Assembly: GCA_910576865.1 (NCBI GenBank)
Contig: CAJTKE010000024.1
Span: forward strand, 1-33,845
Reading direction: 5' to 3'
Source of the DNA: an uncultured Oscillibacter sp.
Lineage (GTDB): Bacteria; Bacillota; Clostridia; Oscillospirales; Oscillospiraceae
Length of the DNA stretch: 33,845 nucleotides
Position numbers and translations under genes: made by a program. A model generated the notes under the pieces. That model worked only from the letters and a program-made list of their open reading frames with translations. It did no database searches and was not told the origin of the DNA. How positions within the stretch are numbered: the stretch's first letter is position 1; each line of letters opens with the position of its first letter. Below are positions 1-8,122 of the stretch, piece after piece.

Positions 1-4
1 TGGT

Positions 5-80
5 CCCTTTATTGGTCGTTTCCTTTACCTTTGTCTGTTTGCCTGGCTTTTACCGGCTTTAATCAGTGCTTCCTTAATAT
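5..80 (-). repeat. Left copy of a 71-bp inverted repeat bracketing the window
   Basis: Bases 5-75 are the exact reverse complement of 33715-33785 (71 of 71 bases); the match continues to base 80 with one mismatch and then stops. Outside it the copies diverge at once, also at bases 1-4. On the minus strand the repeat encodes IKEALIKAGKSQANRQR followed by a stop (25-27), the same frame and stop as the right copy. Two separated copies inverted at the window ends suggest a mobile or interspersed element, or a repeat at which an assembly stopped. No transposase is visible, so the element type is unknown. Confidence 0.85.
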
Positions 81-100
81 CGTAAGCATGCGCGATATTA
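75..100. promoter_or_regulatory. 8-bp inverted repeat in the livJ leader
   Basis: TAATATCG (75-82) and CGATATTA (93-100) form a perfect inverted repeat around a 10-base centre, between the terminal repeat and the livJ ribosome site. It could be an operator or an RNA hairpin for the Liv operon. No convincing -35/-10 pair for livJ is visible here, so the promoter may lie inside or beyond the repeat. Function is inferred from position only. Confidence 0.35.
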
Positions 101-130
101 GATAAATTTAACGTAAGGAGAATGAATGAA

Positions 131-1375
131 ATGAAGAAGATCATGGCTTTACTGCTGACCATCGTCCTGGCACTGACCATGACGGCTTGCGGCGGGGGGC
201 GGACCGGCGGGGATTCCACCGGCGGGAGCCAGTCTCCCAAGAGCTCCGACGCCCCCGCCCAGGAGACGGACACCTCTCTTGCGGACGCGAAGGAGATCGT
301 GATCGGAGCGGCCATCACGCAGACCGGCGGACAGAGCGCCGTGGGCGTGGAGTCCCAGCGCGGCTTTGAAATCGCCGTGAATGAAATCAACGAGGCCGGC
401 GGCATCGCCGGGAAACAGATCCGGACCATCATCTATGACGACCAGGCGACGCCGGAGGCCTCCCTGAAGGCGGTCACCCGTCTGGTGGAGCAGGATCAGG
501 TCCACGCGATCTTCGGGCCCATGAGCTCCAACAGCATGATGGCGGTGGGCGAGTACCTGAACGACGCGGAGATGGTCACCGTGGGCCCCGCGGTGGGCGT
601 GGCCTGGCTGCGTCAGGGCTGGGACTATATCTTCCGCTCCACGTCGAACTCCTATATCCAGACCGTCCAGGCGGTGGAGATCCTGAAGTCCCTGGATGTG
701 AAGACCCTGGGCATCTACAACATCAACGAGGAATACGGCAACAACTCCAAAATCGATATGCAAAACCTGATTGAGGAACAGGGCCTGGACATTGAGATCG
801 TGGTGGAAGAGGTCTACAAGGACGGAGACACCGACTTCACCTCCCAGAGCGTGAAGCTGGCGCAGGCCAATCCCGACGCGGTGTTCGTGGTGGCCTGGGC
901 GAACGACTGCGGCTCCATCATCAAGCAGCTGCGCCAGGCGGGCTACAGCGGCCCCGTCGTCGGCGACAACTCCTTCCCCGGCCTGCCGATCCGAGAGGTG
1001 GCGGGGGACGCCGCCAACAATGTCTACTGCACGGCGGCCTATATCCTCCCGGACACCTATGAGGAAATCGACGCCAACCCCAGCTTCAGCGAACCCATGA
1101 TGAATGCCTTCCTGCACTCCTATTTTGATACCTACGGCGAACTGCCCACGAATGACAACTGCTACCGCTCCTACGACGCGGTCTATATCATCAAGGAAGC
1201 CATCGAGGCGGCGCAGAGCCTGGAGAGCGCCAAGGTGCGGGACGCCCTGGCCTCCATCCACGACTTCCCGCGTCTGGTCGGCGTGATGGACTATCGGGAC
1301 AATGACGGCGAGGGCATCTTCAACAGCAAGATGTTCTACCTTGAGGATGGGAAAATCTACGAATATACCATCTGA
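131..1375 (+). CDS. livJ: Branched-chain-amino-acid-type ABC transporter, substrate-binding lipoprotein
   Basis: The protein has 414 residues and is the extracellular receptor of a Liv-type (HAAT) importer, which passes ligand to the LivH/LivM pore. A lipoprotein signal is clear: a charged start, a hydrophobic stretch and the lipobox TMTAC with Cys20. The mature part is a periplasmic-binding fold of the Leu/Ile/Val type, opening with an EIVIGAAITQTGGQSAVG-like segment. The ATG at 131 is chosen because AAGGAG (115-120) lies 10 bases upstream; the in-frame ATG at 122 is only one base from that site. Four importer genes follow. The ligand cannot be read from sequence: this family also binds aromatic acids, amides, urea and other carboxylates, and the enzymes downstream look like sugar-acid or hydroxy-acid enzymes. 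Confidence 0.93.
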   Translation: MKKIMALLLTIVLALTMTACGGGRTGGDSTGGSQSPKSSDAPAQETDTSLADAKEIVIGAAITQTGGQSAVGVESQRGFEIAVNEINEAGGIAGKQIRTIIYDDQATPEASLKAVTRLVEQDQVHAIFGPMSSNSMMAVGEYLNDAEMVTVGPAVGVAWLRQGWDYIFRSTSNSYIQTVQAVEILKSLDVKTLGIYNINEEYGNNSKIDMQNLIEEQGLDIEIVVEEVYKDGDTDFTSQSVKLAQANPDAVFVVAWANDCGSIIKQLRQAGYSGPVVGDNSFPGLPIREVAGDAANNVYCTAAYILPDTYEEIDANPSFSEPMMNAFLHSYFDTYGELPTNDNCYRSYDAVYIIKEAIEAAQSLESAKVRDALASIHDFPRLVGVMDYRDNDGEGIFNSKMFYLEDGKIYEYTI

Positions 1376-1429
1376 TAACCGCCGGGTGGCTTTCGCAAGG
1401 TACCTGTAGCAGCATGTTCTGCTCATGAA

Positions 1430-1494
1430 GACCCGCAGATCCACCTCCGCATCCGGCTGCTTCGCTCTTGTGGTGAGGGGGTGGGTCTTTCTTT
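1430..1494 (+). terminator. Weak stem-loop with T-rich tail between livJ and livH
   Basis: GACCC (1430-1434) can pair with GGGTC (1483-1487) and CCAC (1441-1444) with GTGG (1470-1473); TTTCTTT follows. The loop is long and the stem interrupted. A leaky terminator or processing hairpin after the binding-protein gene would allow the receptor to be made in excess of the permeases, a common arrangement in ABC operons. This is inferred, not certain. Confidence 0.35.
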
Positions 1495-1539
1495 GAACCT
1501 GCAAGAATTTTCCCGGAATGAAACATGGGAGGTGTTTCC

Positions 1540-2412
1540 TTGTTCATCAATCTTCTGACTGGCGCGATCGTGATCGGAGGCATCTACGGCCTGATTGGCT
1601 TGGGCTACAGCCTGATCTACCGGGCCTCCGGATTGATGTCCTTCGCCCAGGGGGACCTGCTGATGATCGGGGCGTTCATCGGGCTGACGCTGTTCAAGAC
1701 CATGGGACTGCCCTACGCGGTCTCGGTGGCGATTTCCTTTCTTTTGATGTTCCTGCTCGGAATCGCCCTGGAGAAGTTCGCGATTCGCCCGATTCTGAAC
1801 AAGGGCGGCAAGGCGATCAATGTCGTCCTGATCACCATCGGCATTTCCATCGTCCTGCAGAACATCGCCGTAGTGACCTTCAGCGCGGACGTCCAGATGT
1901 TCCCCTCCATCTTCAAAAGCGCCGGACTGAATGTCGGCGGGTTCATCGTCTCGCCGGAGTCCATACTCAGCATCTGCGTGGCCCTGGTCTGCATGGTCCT
2001 CCTGCACCTGTTCATGGCGAAGACCCGTCTCGGCACCGCGATGCGGGCCGCCGCCCAGGATGAGACCGCGGCCAGCGCCTACGGCGTGAACGTCTCGCTG
2101 GTGAAGGGCCTCACCTGGGGAATCGCCACGGCTCTGGCGGGAATCGCCGGACTGCTCATCGGCCCGGTGTACGGCGTGTACTCCTCCATGGGCACGTCCA
2201 TCGGCCTGAAGGGCTTCGCCGCCGCCGTCATCGGCGGATATGGAGACATGTACGGCGCGATTCTCGGCGGCTTCGCCCTCGGCATGATCGAGACCTTCGC
2301 GGGCGGCTACATCTCCTCGCAGGCGAAGGAGTTCGTGGTCTTCCTGGTCCTGATTCTGTTCCTGGTCGTCAAGCCCAGCGGCTTCTTCAACGCGAAGATC
2401 ATCGAGGACTGA
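1540..2412 (+). CDS. livH: Branched-chain-amino-acid-type ABC transporter permease LivH
   Basis: This polytopic permease of 290 residues forms one half of the Liv-type membrane pore. It is almost entirely hydrophobic and carries the family features GGIYGLIGLGYSLIYRASG near the N-terminus and GFAAAVIGGYGDMYGAILGG, the loop that contacts the ATPase, in the second half. I place the start at TTG 1540: GGGAGGTG (1527-1534) sits five bases upstream and is a strong ribosome site. The in-frame ATG at 1525 overlaps that site and would have no site of its own. The downstream livM also starts with TTG. Length is normal for the family. Confidence 0.92.
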   Translation: MFINLLTGAIVIGGIYGLIGLGYSLIYRASGLMSFAQGDLLMIGAFIGLTLFKTMGLPYAVSVAISFLLMFLLGIALEKFAIRPILNKGGKAINVVLITIGISIVLQNIAVVTFSADVQMFPSIFKSAGLNVGGFIVSPESILSICVALVCMVLLHLFMAKTRLGTAMRAAAQDETAASAYGVNVSLVKGLTWGIATALAGIAGLLIGPVYGVYSSMGTSIGLKGFAAAVIGGYGDMYGAILGGFALGMIETFAGGYISSQAKEFVVFLVLILFLVVKPSGFFNAKIIED

Positions 2413-2446
2413 TTCGCGTATCTGTCAAAAAAGGAGGTAGCGACAC

Positions 2447-3451
2447 TTGAAGGTCCAAAGAAACCAGTCGAAGCTGAAGCTGCGGCCCATGGCGCTGCTG
2501 CTCGTCATCGCCGTGGTCCTCATTTTGCCGCAGGTTATCAAAAGCACCTATTTCATGCTGGTTTTGTGCCTCTGCGGCATCTACACCATCGCCACCGCCG
2601 GGTTGGATATCAACTTCGGATACGCGGGGCAGATCTCCCTCGGCCACGCGGCCTTCTACGCCATCGGCGCGTATGGCTCCGCCATCCTGAGCAAGCTGGC
2701 GGGCATCAATCCCTGGATCACCATGCTCCTGGCCTCCGCGTTCGCGGCGGTGGTCGGGTTCCTGTTCGCCCTGCCGATTTCCAAGCTGAAGTTCATGTTC
2801 CTGTCTCTGGTGACCACCGGCTTCGGGGAGATCGTCTATCAGATCATCGTGAACTTCTGGCCGGACATCACCGGCAGCACCTCCGGCTTCAAGGGCATTC
2901 CGAAGCTGGGAATTGCCGGGTTCGTCTTCAAGGACCGGCACGATTACGCCTACATCGTCATCTTCTGCACGATCCTGTTCCTGCTGGCGAAGTACTGCAT
3001 CGTGAACTCCCGGATCGGGCGGGCCTTCATCGCGATCCGGGAGAGCGCCGAGGCCGCGGGGGCCATGGGCATCAACGTCACGTACTACAAGGCGATGTCC
3101 TTTTCCATCAGCGCCTTCTACACGGCCTTCGCCGGGGCGCTGTATGGGCACATGGTCGGCTTCATCAGCCCGGAGACCTTCAAGCGCCCGCAGTCGATCA
3201 TGCTGCTGACCATGGCGCTCCTGGGCGGCAGGGGGACGATGCTGGGGCCCGTCATCGGTTCGCTGATCCTGGTCGTGCTGACGGAGTCCGTCCAGATGTT
3301 CGGCCAGTATCAACAGCTGATCTACGGCTTCTTCATCATCATCGTCGTGCTGTTCATGCCGGGCGGGCTGGCCGGTGTGCTGGCCAGCGCGAAAGCTGCG
3401 GCCCAAAATCTGCGGATAGGAGGAAACGCGGATGCTGTTGGAGATCAATGA
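2447..3451 (+). CDS. livM: Branched-chain-amino-acid-type ABC transporter permease LivM
   Basis: The 334-residue second permease of the Liv importer pairs with LivH. It has many hydrophobic segments, the LivM motif YAGQISLGHAAFYAIGAYG near residue 60, and a conserved EAAGAMGINVTYYKAMSF-type cytoplasmic loop for ATPase contact. Translation starts at TTG 2447, eight bases after AAGGAGGT (2431-2438). The gene begins 34 bases after livH ends, and its last 20 bases overlap the start of livG, so translation is probably coupled. Length is typical. Confidence 0.93.
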   Translation: MKVQRNQSKLKLRPMALLLVIAVVLILPQVIKSTYFMLVLCLCGIYTIATAGLDINFGYAGQISLGHAAFYAIGAYGSAILSKLAGINPWITMLLASAFAAVVGFLFALPISKLKFMFLSLVTTGFGEIVYQIIVNFWPDITGSTSGFKGIPKLGIAGFVFKDRHDYAYIVIFCTILFLLAKYCIVNSRIGRAFIAIRESAEAAGAMGINVTYYKAMSFSISAFYTAFAGALYGHMVGFISPETFKRPQSIMLLTMALLGGRGTMLGPVIGSLILVVLTESVQMFGQYQQLIYGFFIIIVVLFMPGGLAGVLASAKAAAQNLRIGGNADAVGDQ

Positions 3452-4199
3452 CGCCGTCATGCAGTTCGGCGGCCTGACCGCGGTGAACCATGTGACCCTG
3501 GGAATCGAAGAGCACTCCATATGCGCCCTGATCGGCCCCAACGGCGCGGGCAAGACCACGCTTTTCAACATGATTGCCGGACACCTGAAGCCCACCAGCG
3601 GGAGCATCATATTTGACGGCCGGGAGATCGGGGGACTGCCCACCTACAAGATCAACCACGCCGGCATCTCCAGAACCTATCAGAACATCAACCTGTTCCG
3701 GAACATGACGGTTCTGGAGAACATCATGGTGGGCTATCATCCCAAGCTGAAAAGCGGCCTGACCAGGAGTCTCCTCCGCCTGCCCGGCCAGCGCAGGGAG
3801 GAGCGGGAGATCGTCGAGAAGGCGAGGCAGCTGCTCCATTTCGCGGACCTGGACCAGAAGGAGGGCGAGATCGCCCGGAACCTCTCCTATGGCGAGATGC
3901 GCCTGACGGAGATCTGCCGGGGCATCGCCAGCAGCCCCAAGCTCCTGCTGCTGGACGAGCCCGCCGCCGGCATGAACCAGACGGAGAAGATGGAGCTGGT
4001 GAAGCTGATCCAGACGATTCGGGACGAGTACCGGATCACCATTTTGATCGTGGAGCACGAGATGCGCCTCGTGCGGGCCCTGTCGGAGAAGATTTTCGTC
4101 CTGAACTTCGGCAGCAAGATCGCGGAGGGCACGCCGGATGAGGTCCTGGCCGACGCAAACGTCATAGCGGCGTACCTGGGAGGAGATGATTCGGAATGA
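3432..4199 (+). CDS. livG: Branched-chain-amino-acid-type ABC transporter ATP-binding protein LivG
   Basis: One of two ATPases (255 residues) powering the Liv importer at the inner face of the membrane. Visible motifs are Walker A GPNGAGKTT, the signature region LSYGEMRLTEICRGIA, Walker B LLLLDEPAAGMN and the switch histidine in IVEHEM. The YKINHAGISRTYQNI segment and a C-terminal SKIAEGTPDEVLADANVIAAYLG are characteristic of LivG. It overlaps livM by 20 bases and ends in an ATGA overlap with livF. The signature reads LSYGE rather than the usual LSGGQ, which is common in LivG proteins. Confidence 0.95.
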   Translation: MLLEINDAVMQFGGLTAVNHVTLGIEEHSICALIGPNGAGKTTLFNMIAGHLKPTSGSIIFDGREIGGLPTYKINHAGISRTYQNINLFRNMTVLENIMVGYHPKLKSGLTRSLLRLPGQRREEREIVEKARQLLHFADLDQKEGEIARNLSYGEMRLTEICRGIASSPKLLLLDEPAAGMNQTEKMELVKLIQTIRDEYRITILIVEHEMRLVRALSEKIFVLNFGSKIAEGTPDEVLADANVIAAYLGGDDSE

Positions 4200-4918
4200 C
4201 GCATATGCTGGAACTGAAGGAGCTGCACTACTATTACGGGAAGATCGAGGCGGTGAAAGGCATCTCCCTGCATGTGGACCCGGGAGAGATCGTGGCGCTG
4301 ATCGGCGCCAACGGCGCGGGCAAGACCACAACGCTCCGCTGCGTCTCCGGCCTGCTGGGCTCCTCCCATACCGGTGGCATCGAGTTCCTGGGGCAGGACA
4401 TCAGCCGCAAAATGGCCCATGAGATCACGAGGCTGGGCCTGATTCACGTGCTGGAGGGGCGGAAGATCTTCCCCCATCTGACCGTGCTGGAGAATCTGCG
4501 GATGGGCGCCTACTGCCGGAAAGACCGGGAGAATTTCGAGGCGGACATCGCCGAGATGTACCGCCGGTTCCCGCGCCTCCAGGAGCGGAGCAGGCAGCTG
4601 GCCGGGACGCTCTCCGGCGGCGAGCAGCAGATGCTGGCGGTGGGGCGCGCCCTGATGGCGAGGCCCAAGATGATCCTGATGGACGAGCCCTCCCTGGGAC
4701 TGGCCCCCAAGATCGTCAACGACGTGTTCCAGATCATCCGGGACATCAACCTGGAGGGCATCCCCATCCTGCTGGTGGAGCAGAACTCCAAGGCCGCCCT
4801 GGAGGTGGCCAGCCGGGCCTATGTCCTGGAGACGGGCGGCATCGTGATGGAGGGCGCGGCGGAGGAGCTGCTGGCGGACGACGCCGTCATCAAGAGCTAT
4901 CTCGGCGGCAATGACTGA
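4196..4918 (+). CDS. livF: Branched-chain-amino-acid-type ABC transporter ATP-binding protein LivF
   Basis: The second ATPase of the Liv importer, 240 residues and typical for LivF. It shows Walker A GANGAGKTT, the family block LIHVLEGRKIFPHLTVLENL, the signature LSGGEQQMLAVGRALM, Walker B MILMDEPSLGLAP and a C-terminal VIKSYLGG. Its ATG at 4196 overlaps the livG stop as ATGA, which indicates translational coupling; a second ATG at 4205 is also possible. The next gene starts 75 bases downstream with no terminator visible, so the metabolic genes that follow may be read on the same transcript. Confidence 0.95.
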   Translation: MTHMLELKELHYYYGKIEAVKGISLHVDPGEIVALIGANGAGKTTTLRCVSGLLGSSHTGGIEFLGQDISRKMAHEITRLGLIHVLEGRKIFPHLTVLENLRMGAYCRKDRENFEADIAEMYRRFPRLQERSRQLAGTLSGGEQQMLAVGRALMARPKMILMDEPSLGLAPKIVNDVFQIIRDINLEGIPILLVEQNSKAALEVASRAYVLETGGIVMEGAAEELLADDAVIKSYLGGND

Positions 4919-4993
4919 AACGCGGGCCCGCCCGCGGCGGACGACGGCCCGTCCGTGGACGGGGGGCGGAATCATGTTGGGAGAGGGACCATT

Positions 4994-5836
4994 ATGCAGA
5001 TCAGTTGTTTACCTATCAGCTTTTTCAAGGAACTCAGCACCGGCGAGATGTCGATCGGGGAGTGGGCCCGATACGGGAAGGACCTGGGGCTCGACGGGAT
5101 CGACATCAGCATGGCGTTTTTGCAGAACCACACACCGGTCTATCTGAACGGCGTGAAGCGGGAGCTGGCGGAGGCTGGCATGACCATCGTCATGGCGACG
5201 ACCTACCCGGACTTCACCTGCGGGGACCCGGCGCAGAGGAAGCGGGAGCTGGCCTATCTGGTGCGGGACATCGCCGTCTGCTCCCAGCTGGGGATCCGGT
5301 ACCTCCGGGTGCTGGCGGGACAGAACCACCCCGACATCAGCCGCGGGGAGGGCGTGGAGTGGGCGGTCCGGAACCTGCTGGCGGCCCAGGAGCACGCGGC
5401 GAGGTTCGGCGTGGAGCTGGTCTACGAGGACCACGCGAAGCCGGGGGCCTGGGAGTATATCGACTTCAGTCATCCCACCGACATCTTCCTGGAGATCGCC
5501 GGACGGCTGAGGGGCTCCGGAATCGGCATCAACTACGATACGGGAAACATCACCGCCTATGGGGACGACACGCTCCAGGTGCTGCCGAAGGTCATCGACC
5601 AGGTCCGGACCGTCCATGTCTCGGACATGGCGGAACGGGGGCGATTCAGCCCGGTGGTGATTGGAACCGGCGTCACGCCGAACCGGGAGCTCTTCCGGCT
5701 TCTGCGGCGGCACGGCTATGACGGCTGGCTCTGCATCGAGGAGGCCTCCGGCACCGGGATGGAGGGAATCCAGAAAGCGGTGGCGTTCACCCGGGAGGCG
5801 TGGGACGATGCCTGCCCGCGCGCCAGCGGCATGTGA
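4994..5836 (+). CDS. Sugar phosphate isomerase/epimerase-like TIM-barrel protein
   Basis: The 280-residue protein belongs to the xylose-isomerase-like TIM-barrel superfamily, which also includes endonuclease IV and many sugar epimerases. Four likely metal ligands fall at the expected strand ends: Glu145 (VYEDH), Asp182 (NYDTGN), His208 (TVHVSD) and Glu249 or 250 (CIEEAS). The start is ATG 4994, preceded by a GGGAGAGG site (about 4979-4986); the longer frame from 4955 lacks one. It sits between livF and a cupin gene, with a second, divergent TIM-barrel enzyme two genes on. An isomerase or epimerase acting on a sugar or sugar acid is likely; the substrate is unknown. Confidence 0.8.
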   Translation: MQISCLPISFFKELSTGEMSIGEWARYGKDLGLDGIDISMAFLQNHTPVYLNGVKRELAEAGMTIVMATTYPDFTCGDPAQRKRELAYLVRDIAVCSQLGIRYLRVLAGQNHPDISRGEGVEWAVRNLLAAQEHAARFGVELVYEDHAKPGAWEYIDFSHPTDIFLEIAGRLRGSGIGINYDTGNITAYGDDTLQVLPKVIDQVRTVHVSDMAERGRFSPVVIGTGVTPNRELFRLLRRHGYDGWLCIEEASGTGMEGIQKAVAFTREAWDDACPRASGM

Positions 5837-5856
5837 AGAACAGGAGGAATTGAAAT

Positions 5857-6252
5857 ATGTATTATGTTGGAAATTATGAGGGCGCGCCCCACTGTGAAAA
5901 GCCCGCTCCTTACACCAGGACCCTGCGCGTGCTGCTCTCACCTCAGCTCGACCCCACGCAGGGTGATCTGGCGGCCGGACTGACGGAGCTCCCCCCGGGC
6001 TCGAAATCCGACTGGCGGGGACACGAGGAGGGAGAGATGTTCTTCTGCGTCAAGGGTCACGGACACATGCGCCTGGGGGACGACCTCTTTGAGCTCAAGC
6101 CCTGCACCACGGTGTACGCGCCTCCCGGCGTCCCCCATCAGACCTTCAACGACGAGGACGGCGGGGACATGGTGCTGCTCTGGGTGCTGGTCCCGCCCTT
6201 TGGCGGGGACAGGGCCATCGTAGAGGAATGGGAAAGACGCAAGGAAGTATGA
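5857..6252 (+). CDS. Cupin domain protein
   Basis: A small single-domain beta-barrel protein of 131 residues. Cupin motif 1 is recognisable but reduced (GSKSDWRGHEEGEMFFCVKG, with His-Glu-Glu-Gly-Glu instead of the usual HxH). Motif 2 is clear (PPGVPHQTFN, carrying the second metal-type histidine). The start is ATG 5857 with AGGAGG (5842-5847) upstream. It ends in an ATGA overlap with the next gene, so the two products are probably made together. Cupins in sugar-acid loci are often isomerases or sugar-binding accessory proteins, but no specific activity can be assigned. Confidence 0.82.
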   Translation: MYYVGNYEGAPHCEKPAPYTRTLRVLLSPQLDPTQGDLAAGLTELPPGSKSDWRGHEEGEMFFCVKGHGHMRLGDDLFELKPCTTVYAPPGVPHQTFNDEDGGDMVLLWVLVPPFGGDRAIVEEWERRKEV

Positions 6253-7136
6253 GCGGGGGATTTCAGTATGGAGTCAACACGCTGCTGTTCAGCGAGGCCT
6301 TCGGCCCCCGGGACGTCCGGTATCTGTACGACATACGGCGCATGGGATTCGACGCGGTGGACATCGCGGTGCCGGCCCTGGAGGGCTTCCCGGCTCAGGC
6401 CGTGAAAAACGCCTTGCGGGAAACGGGCCTGCGGGCCGTGCTGAACTTCAACATGCCGCTGGAGGCGAACCCGATCTCCGAGGATTCTGAAAACCGCCGC
6501 CGGGCGGCGGAGACCATCCGGGGGGTCATCGACCTTGCCAATGACTGCGGGGCGGAGATGGTGTCCGGCGTCCTCTGCGCGGGCTACTGCCATAAGACGG
6601 GACGCCAGCGCACCCGGCGGGAATGGGACTGGAGCGTCGCCCACATGCGTCAGGCCGCGGATTACGCGGCGCGGACCGGGACGGCCGTCCTGGCCTTCGA
6701 GGTCATCAACCGCTACCTGACCCACTTCATCAACACCGCCGCGGACGCGGCGCGCTATTGCCGGGACGTGGGGCGGGACAATGTGAAGATACACCTGGAC
6801 AGCTTCCACATGATGGTGGAGGAGACGAGCTTCCGCGAGGCCATATCGGTCTGCGGGAAGGAGCGCCTGGGCTATTTCCACGCCTGTGAGAACCAGCGGG
6901 GCATCCCGGGGAGCGGCCTGGTCCCCTGGGAGGAGCTCTATTCCGCGCTGCGGGACATCGGCTATACCGGCCTGCTGTCCCTGGAGAGCTATGACCCGTC
7001 CTTCACGAGAGTCGCGTCGCGGGGCTGCATGTGGCGGAGGATGGCCGCCTCCGGCGAGGAGTTTGCCGTGGAGGGCCTCCGGTTTTTGCGGGACATGGAG
7101 AGGAAGACGGAGCGGAAGGAGCACGCGAATGGATAA
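6249..7136 (+). CDS. D-tagatose/D-psicose 3-epimerase-like TIM-barrel enzyme
   Basis: This is a 295-residue xylose-isomerase-like TIM barrel. Four putative metal ligands, Glu151 (AFEVIN), Asp184 (HLDSFH), His211 (FHACEN) and Glu246 (SLESYD), have almost the same spacing as the Glu-Asp-His-Glu set of ketose 3-epimerases. The context HLDSFHMMVEE and FHACENQRG..PG also recalls that family and hydroxypyruvate-isomerase relatives. I choose ATG 6249, which overlaps the cupin stop as ATGA; an in-frame ATG at 6228 would add seven residues but overlaps the cupin further. The next gene starts within its last codons. Epimerisation of a keto-sugar or keto-acid is the best guess. Confidence 0.78.
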   Translation: MSGGFQYGVNTLLFSEAFGPRDVRYLYDIRRMGFDAVDIAVPALEGFPAQAVKNALRETGLRAVLNFNMPLEANPISEDSENRRRAAETIRGVIDLANDCGAEMVSGVLCAGYCHKTGRQRTRREWDWSVAHMRQAADYAARTGTAVLAFEVINRYLTHFINTAADAARYCRDVGRDNVKIHLDSFHMMVEETSFREAISVCGKERLGYFHACENQRGIPGSGLVPWEELYSALRDIGYTGLLSLESYDPSFTRVASRGCMWRRMAASGEEFAVEGLRFLRDMERKTERKEHANG

Positions 7137-8070
7137 CAGATCTGCCGCGGTCGTCGGGACCGGGCTCATCGCCTCGGGAATGGCCACGCTGTTCGCCGCC
7201 AACGGATACCGCGTGAAGCTGCTGGGCACCCGTGCGGAGAGCTGCGAGCGGTGCCGGCGGAGCATCGAGGAAAATTTCGCGGAGCTGGTGGAGGAGGGGA
7301 TCCTCCAGCCGGCGTGGGTCCGGGATTATCTGCGGAACATCTCCTTCACGACCTCCTGCGGGGACCTGGGCGGCGAATCCTTCGTGCTGGAGGCGGTCCT
7401 GGAAAACCTGGAGGTGAAGCACGCGGTCTACCGCGCCCTGGAGGAGCATTGTCCGCCGGAGACGGTCATCGCCTCCGCGACCTCGGCCCTCTCGCCGGAC
7501 GAGCTGGCCCGGCCCCTGCGGCGGAAGGAGCGGCTGATCGTCGCCCATCCCTGGAACCCCGCTCACCTGATCCCCTGCGTGGAGGTGGTGCGGAGCGCGG
7601 ACACCTCCCGGGAGACCCTGGACACGGTCTGCCGGGTCATGGAGTCCCTGGGCCGGGAGGTGGTCGTTCTGAGGCGGAGCATCGAGGGCTTCATCGGGAA
7701 CCGGCTTCAGCACGCCCTTTACCGGGAGGCGCTGTATCTGGTGGAGCAGGGCGTGGCGACGCCCCGGGACATCGACCGCGCCGTGCTGAGCAGCTTCGGG
7801 CCCAGGTTCTCCTCGGTGGGCGTGTTGGAGTATTACGACAGCTGCGGGCTGGAGCTGCAGAAGGGCGTCCAGACCTACCTCTACCCCACCCTGTGCGGGG
7901 CGGAGGGGCCCCAGGAGCCGCTGCTGCGGGCCCTGGCGGAGGGGAAGCGGGGCCCGGTGAGCGGGGCCGGCATCTATGAGTGGGACGCCGAGCACCGGAA
8001 GGAGTTCCGCCGCCGCAAGAGCAAGCCCTTTTTTCCCTGCTTCACGTTCCGGCGTCCGGAGGAGAGCTGA
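7129..8070 (+). CDS. 3-hydroxyacyl-CoA dehydrogenase family NAD-dependent dehydrogenase (L-gulonate/carnitine DH type)
   Basis: The 313-residue protein has an N-terminal Rossmann fold (AAVVGTGLIASGMA) and the all-helical C-terminal domain of the 3-hydroxyacyl-CoA dehydrogenase family (GFIGNRLQHALYREALYLVEQG). The catalytic region has His140 in VAHPWNPAHLIP with Glu152, matching the HPxNPxHLIPxVEVV pattern of hydroxy-acid members such as L-gulonate 3-dehydrogenase and carnitine dehydrogenase rather than true acyl-CoA enzymes. ATG 7129 is chosen because GGAAGGA (7114-7120) is eight bases upstream; the longer open frame only reads back into the previous gene. It overlaps that gene by eight bases. 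NAD-linked oxidation of a beta-hydroxy acid is inferred. Confidence 0.82.
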   Translation: MDNRSAAVVGTGLIASGMATLFAANGYRVKLLGTRAESCERCRRSIEENFAELVEEGILQPAWVRDYLRNISFTTSCGDLGGESFVLEAVLENLEVKHAVYRALEEHCPPETVIASATSALSPDELARPLRRKERLIVAHPWNPAHLIPCVEVVRSADTSRETLDTVCRVMESLGREVVVLRRSIEGFIGNRLQHALYREALYLVEQGVATPRDIDRAVLSSFGPRFSSVGVLEYYDSCGLELQKGVQTYLYPTLCGAEGPQEPLLRALAEGKRGPVSGAGIYEWDAEHRKEFRRRKSKPFFPCFTFRRPEES

Positions 8071-8122
8071 CCGGCGGGCGGGGCGCGCTCGCGTTCCCTA
8101 GTATTGAAAAGGGGTTCATTCC

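Noticed and set aside
149..1504. A 451-codon antisense frame under livJ, and a similar one under livM (2399-3643)
   Set aside because: Both are shadows of transporter genes with biased composition and no start signals.
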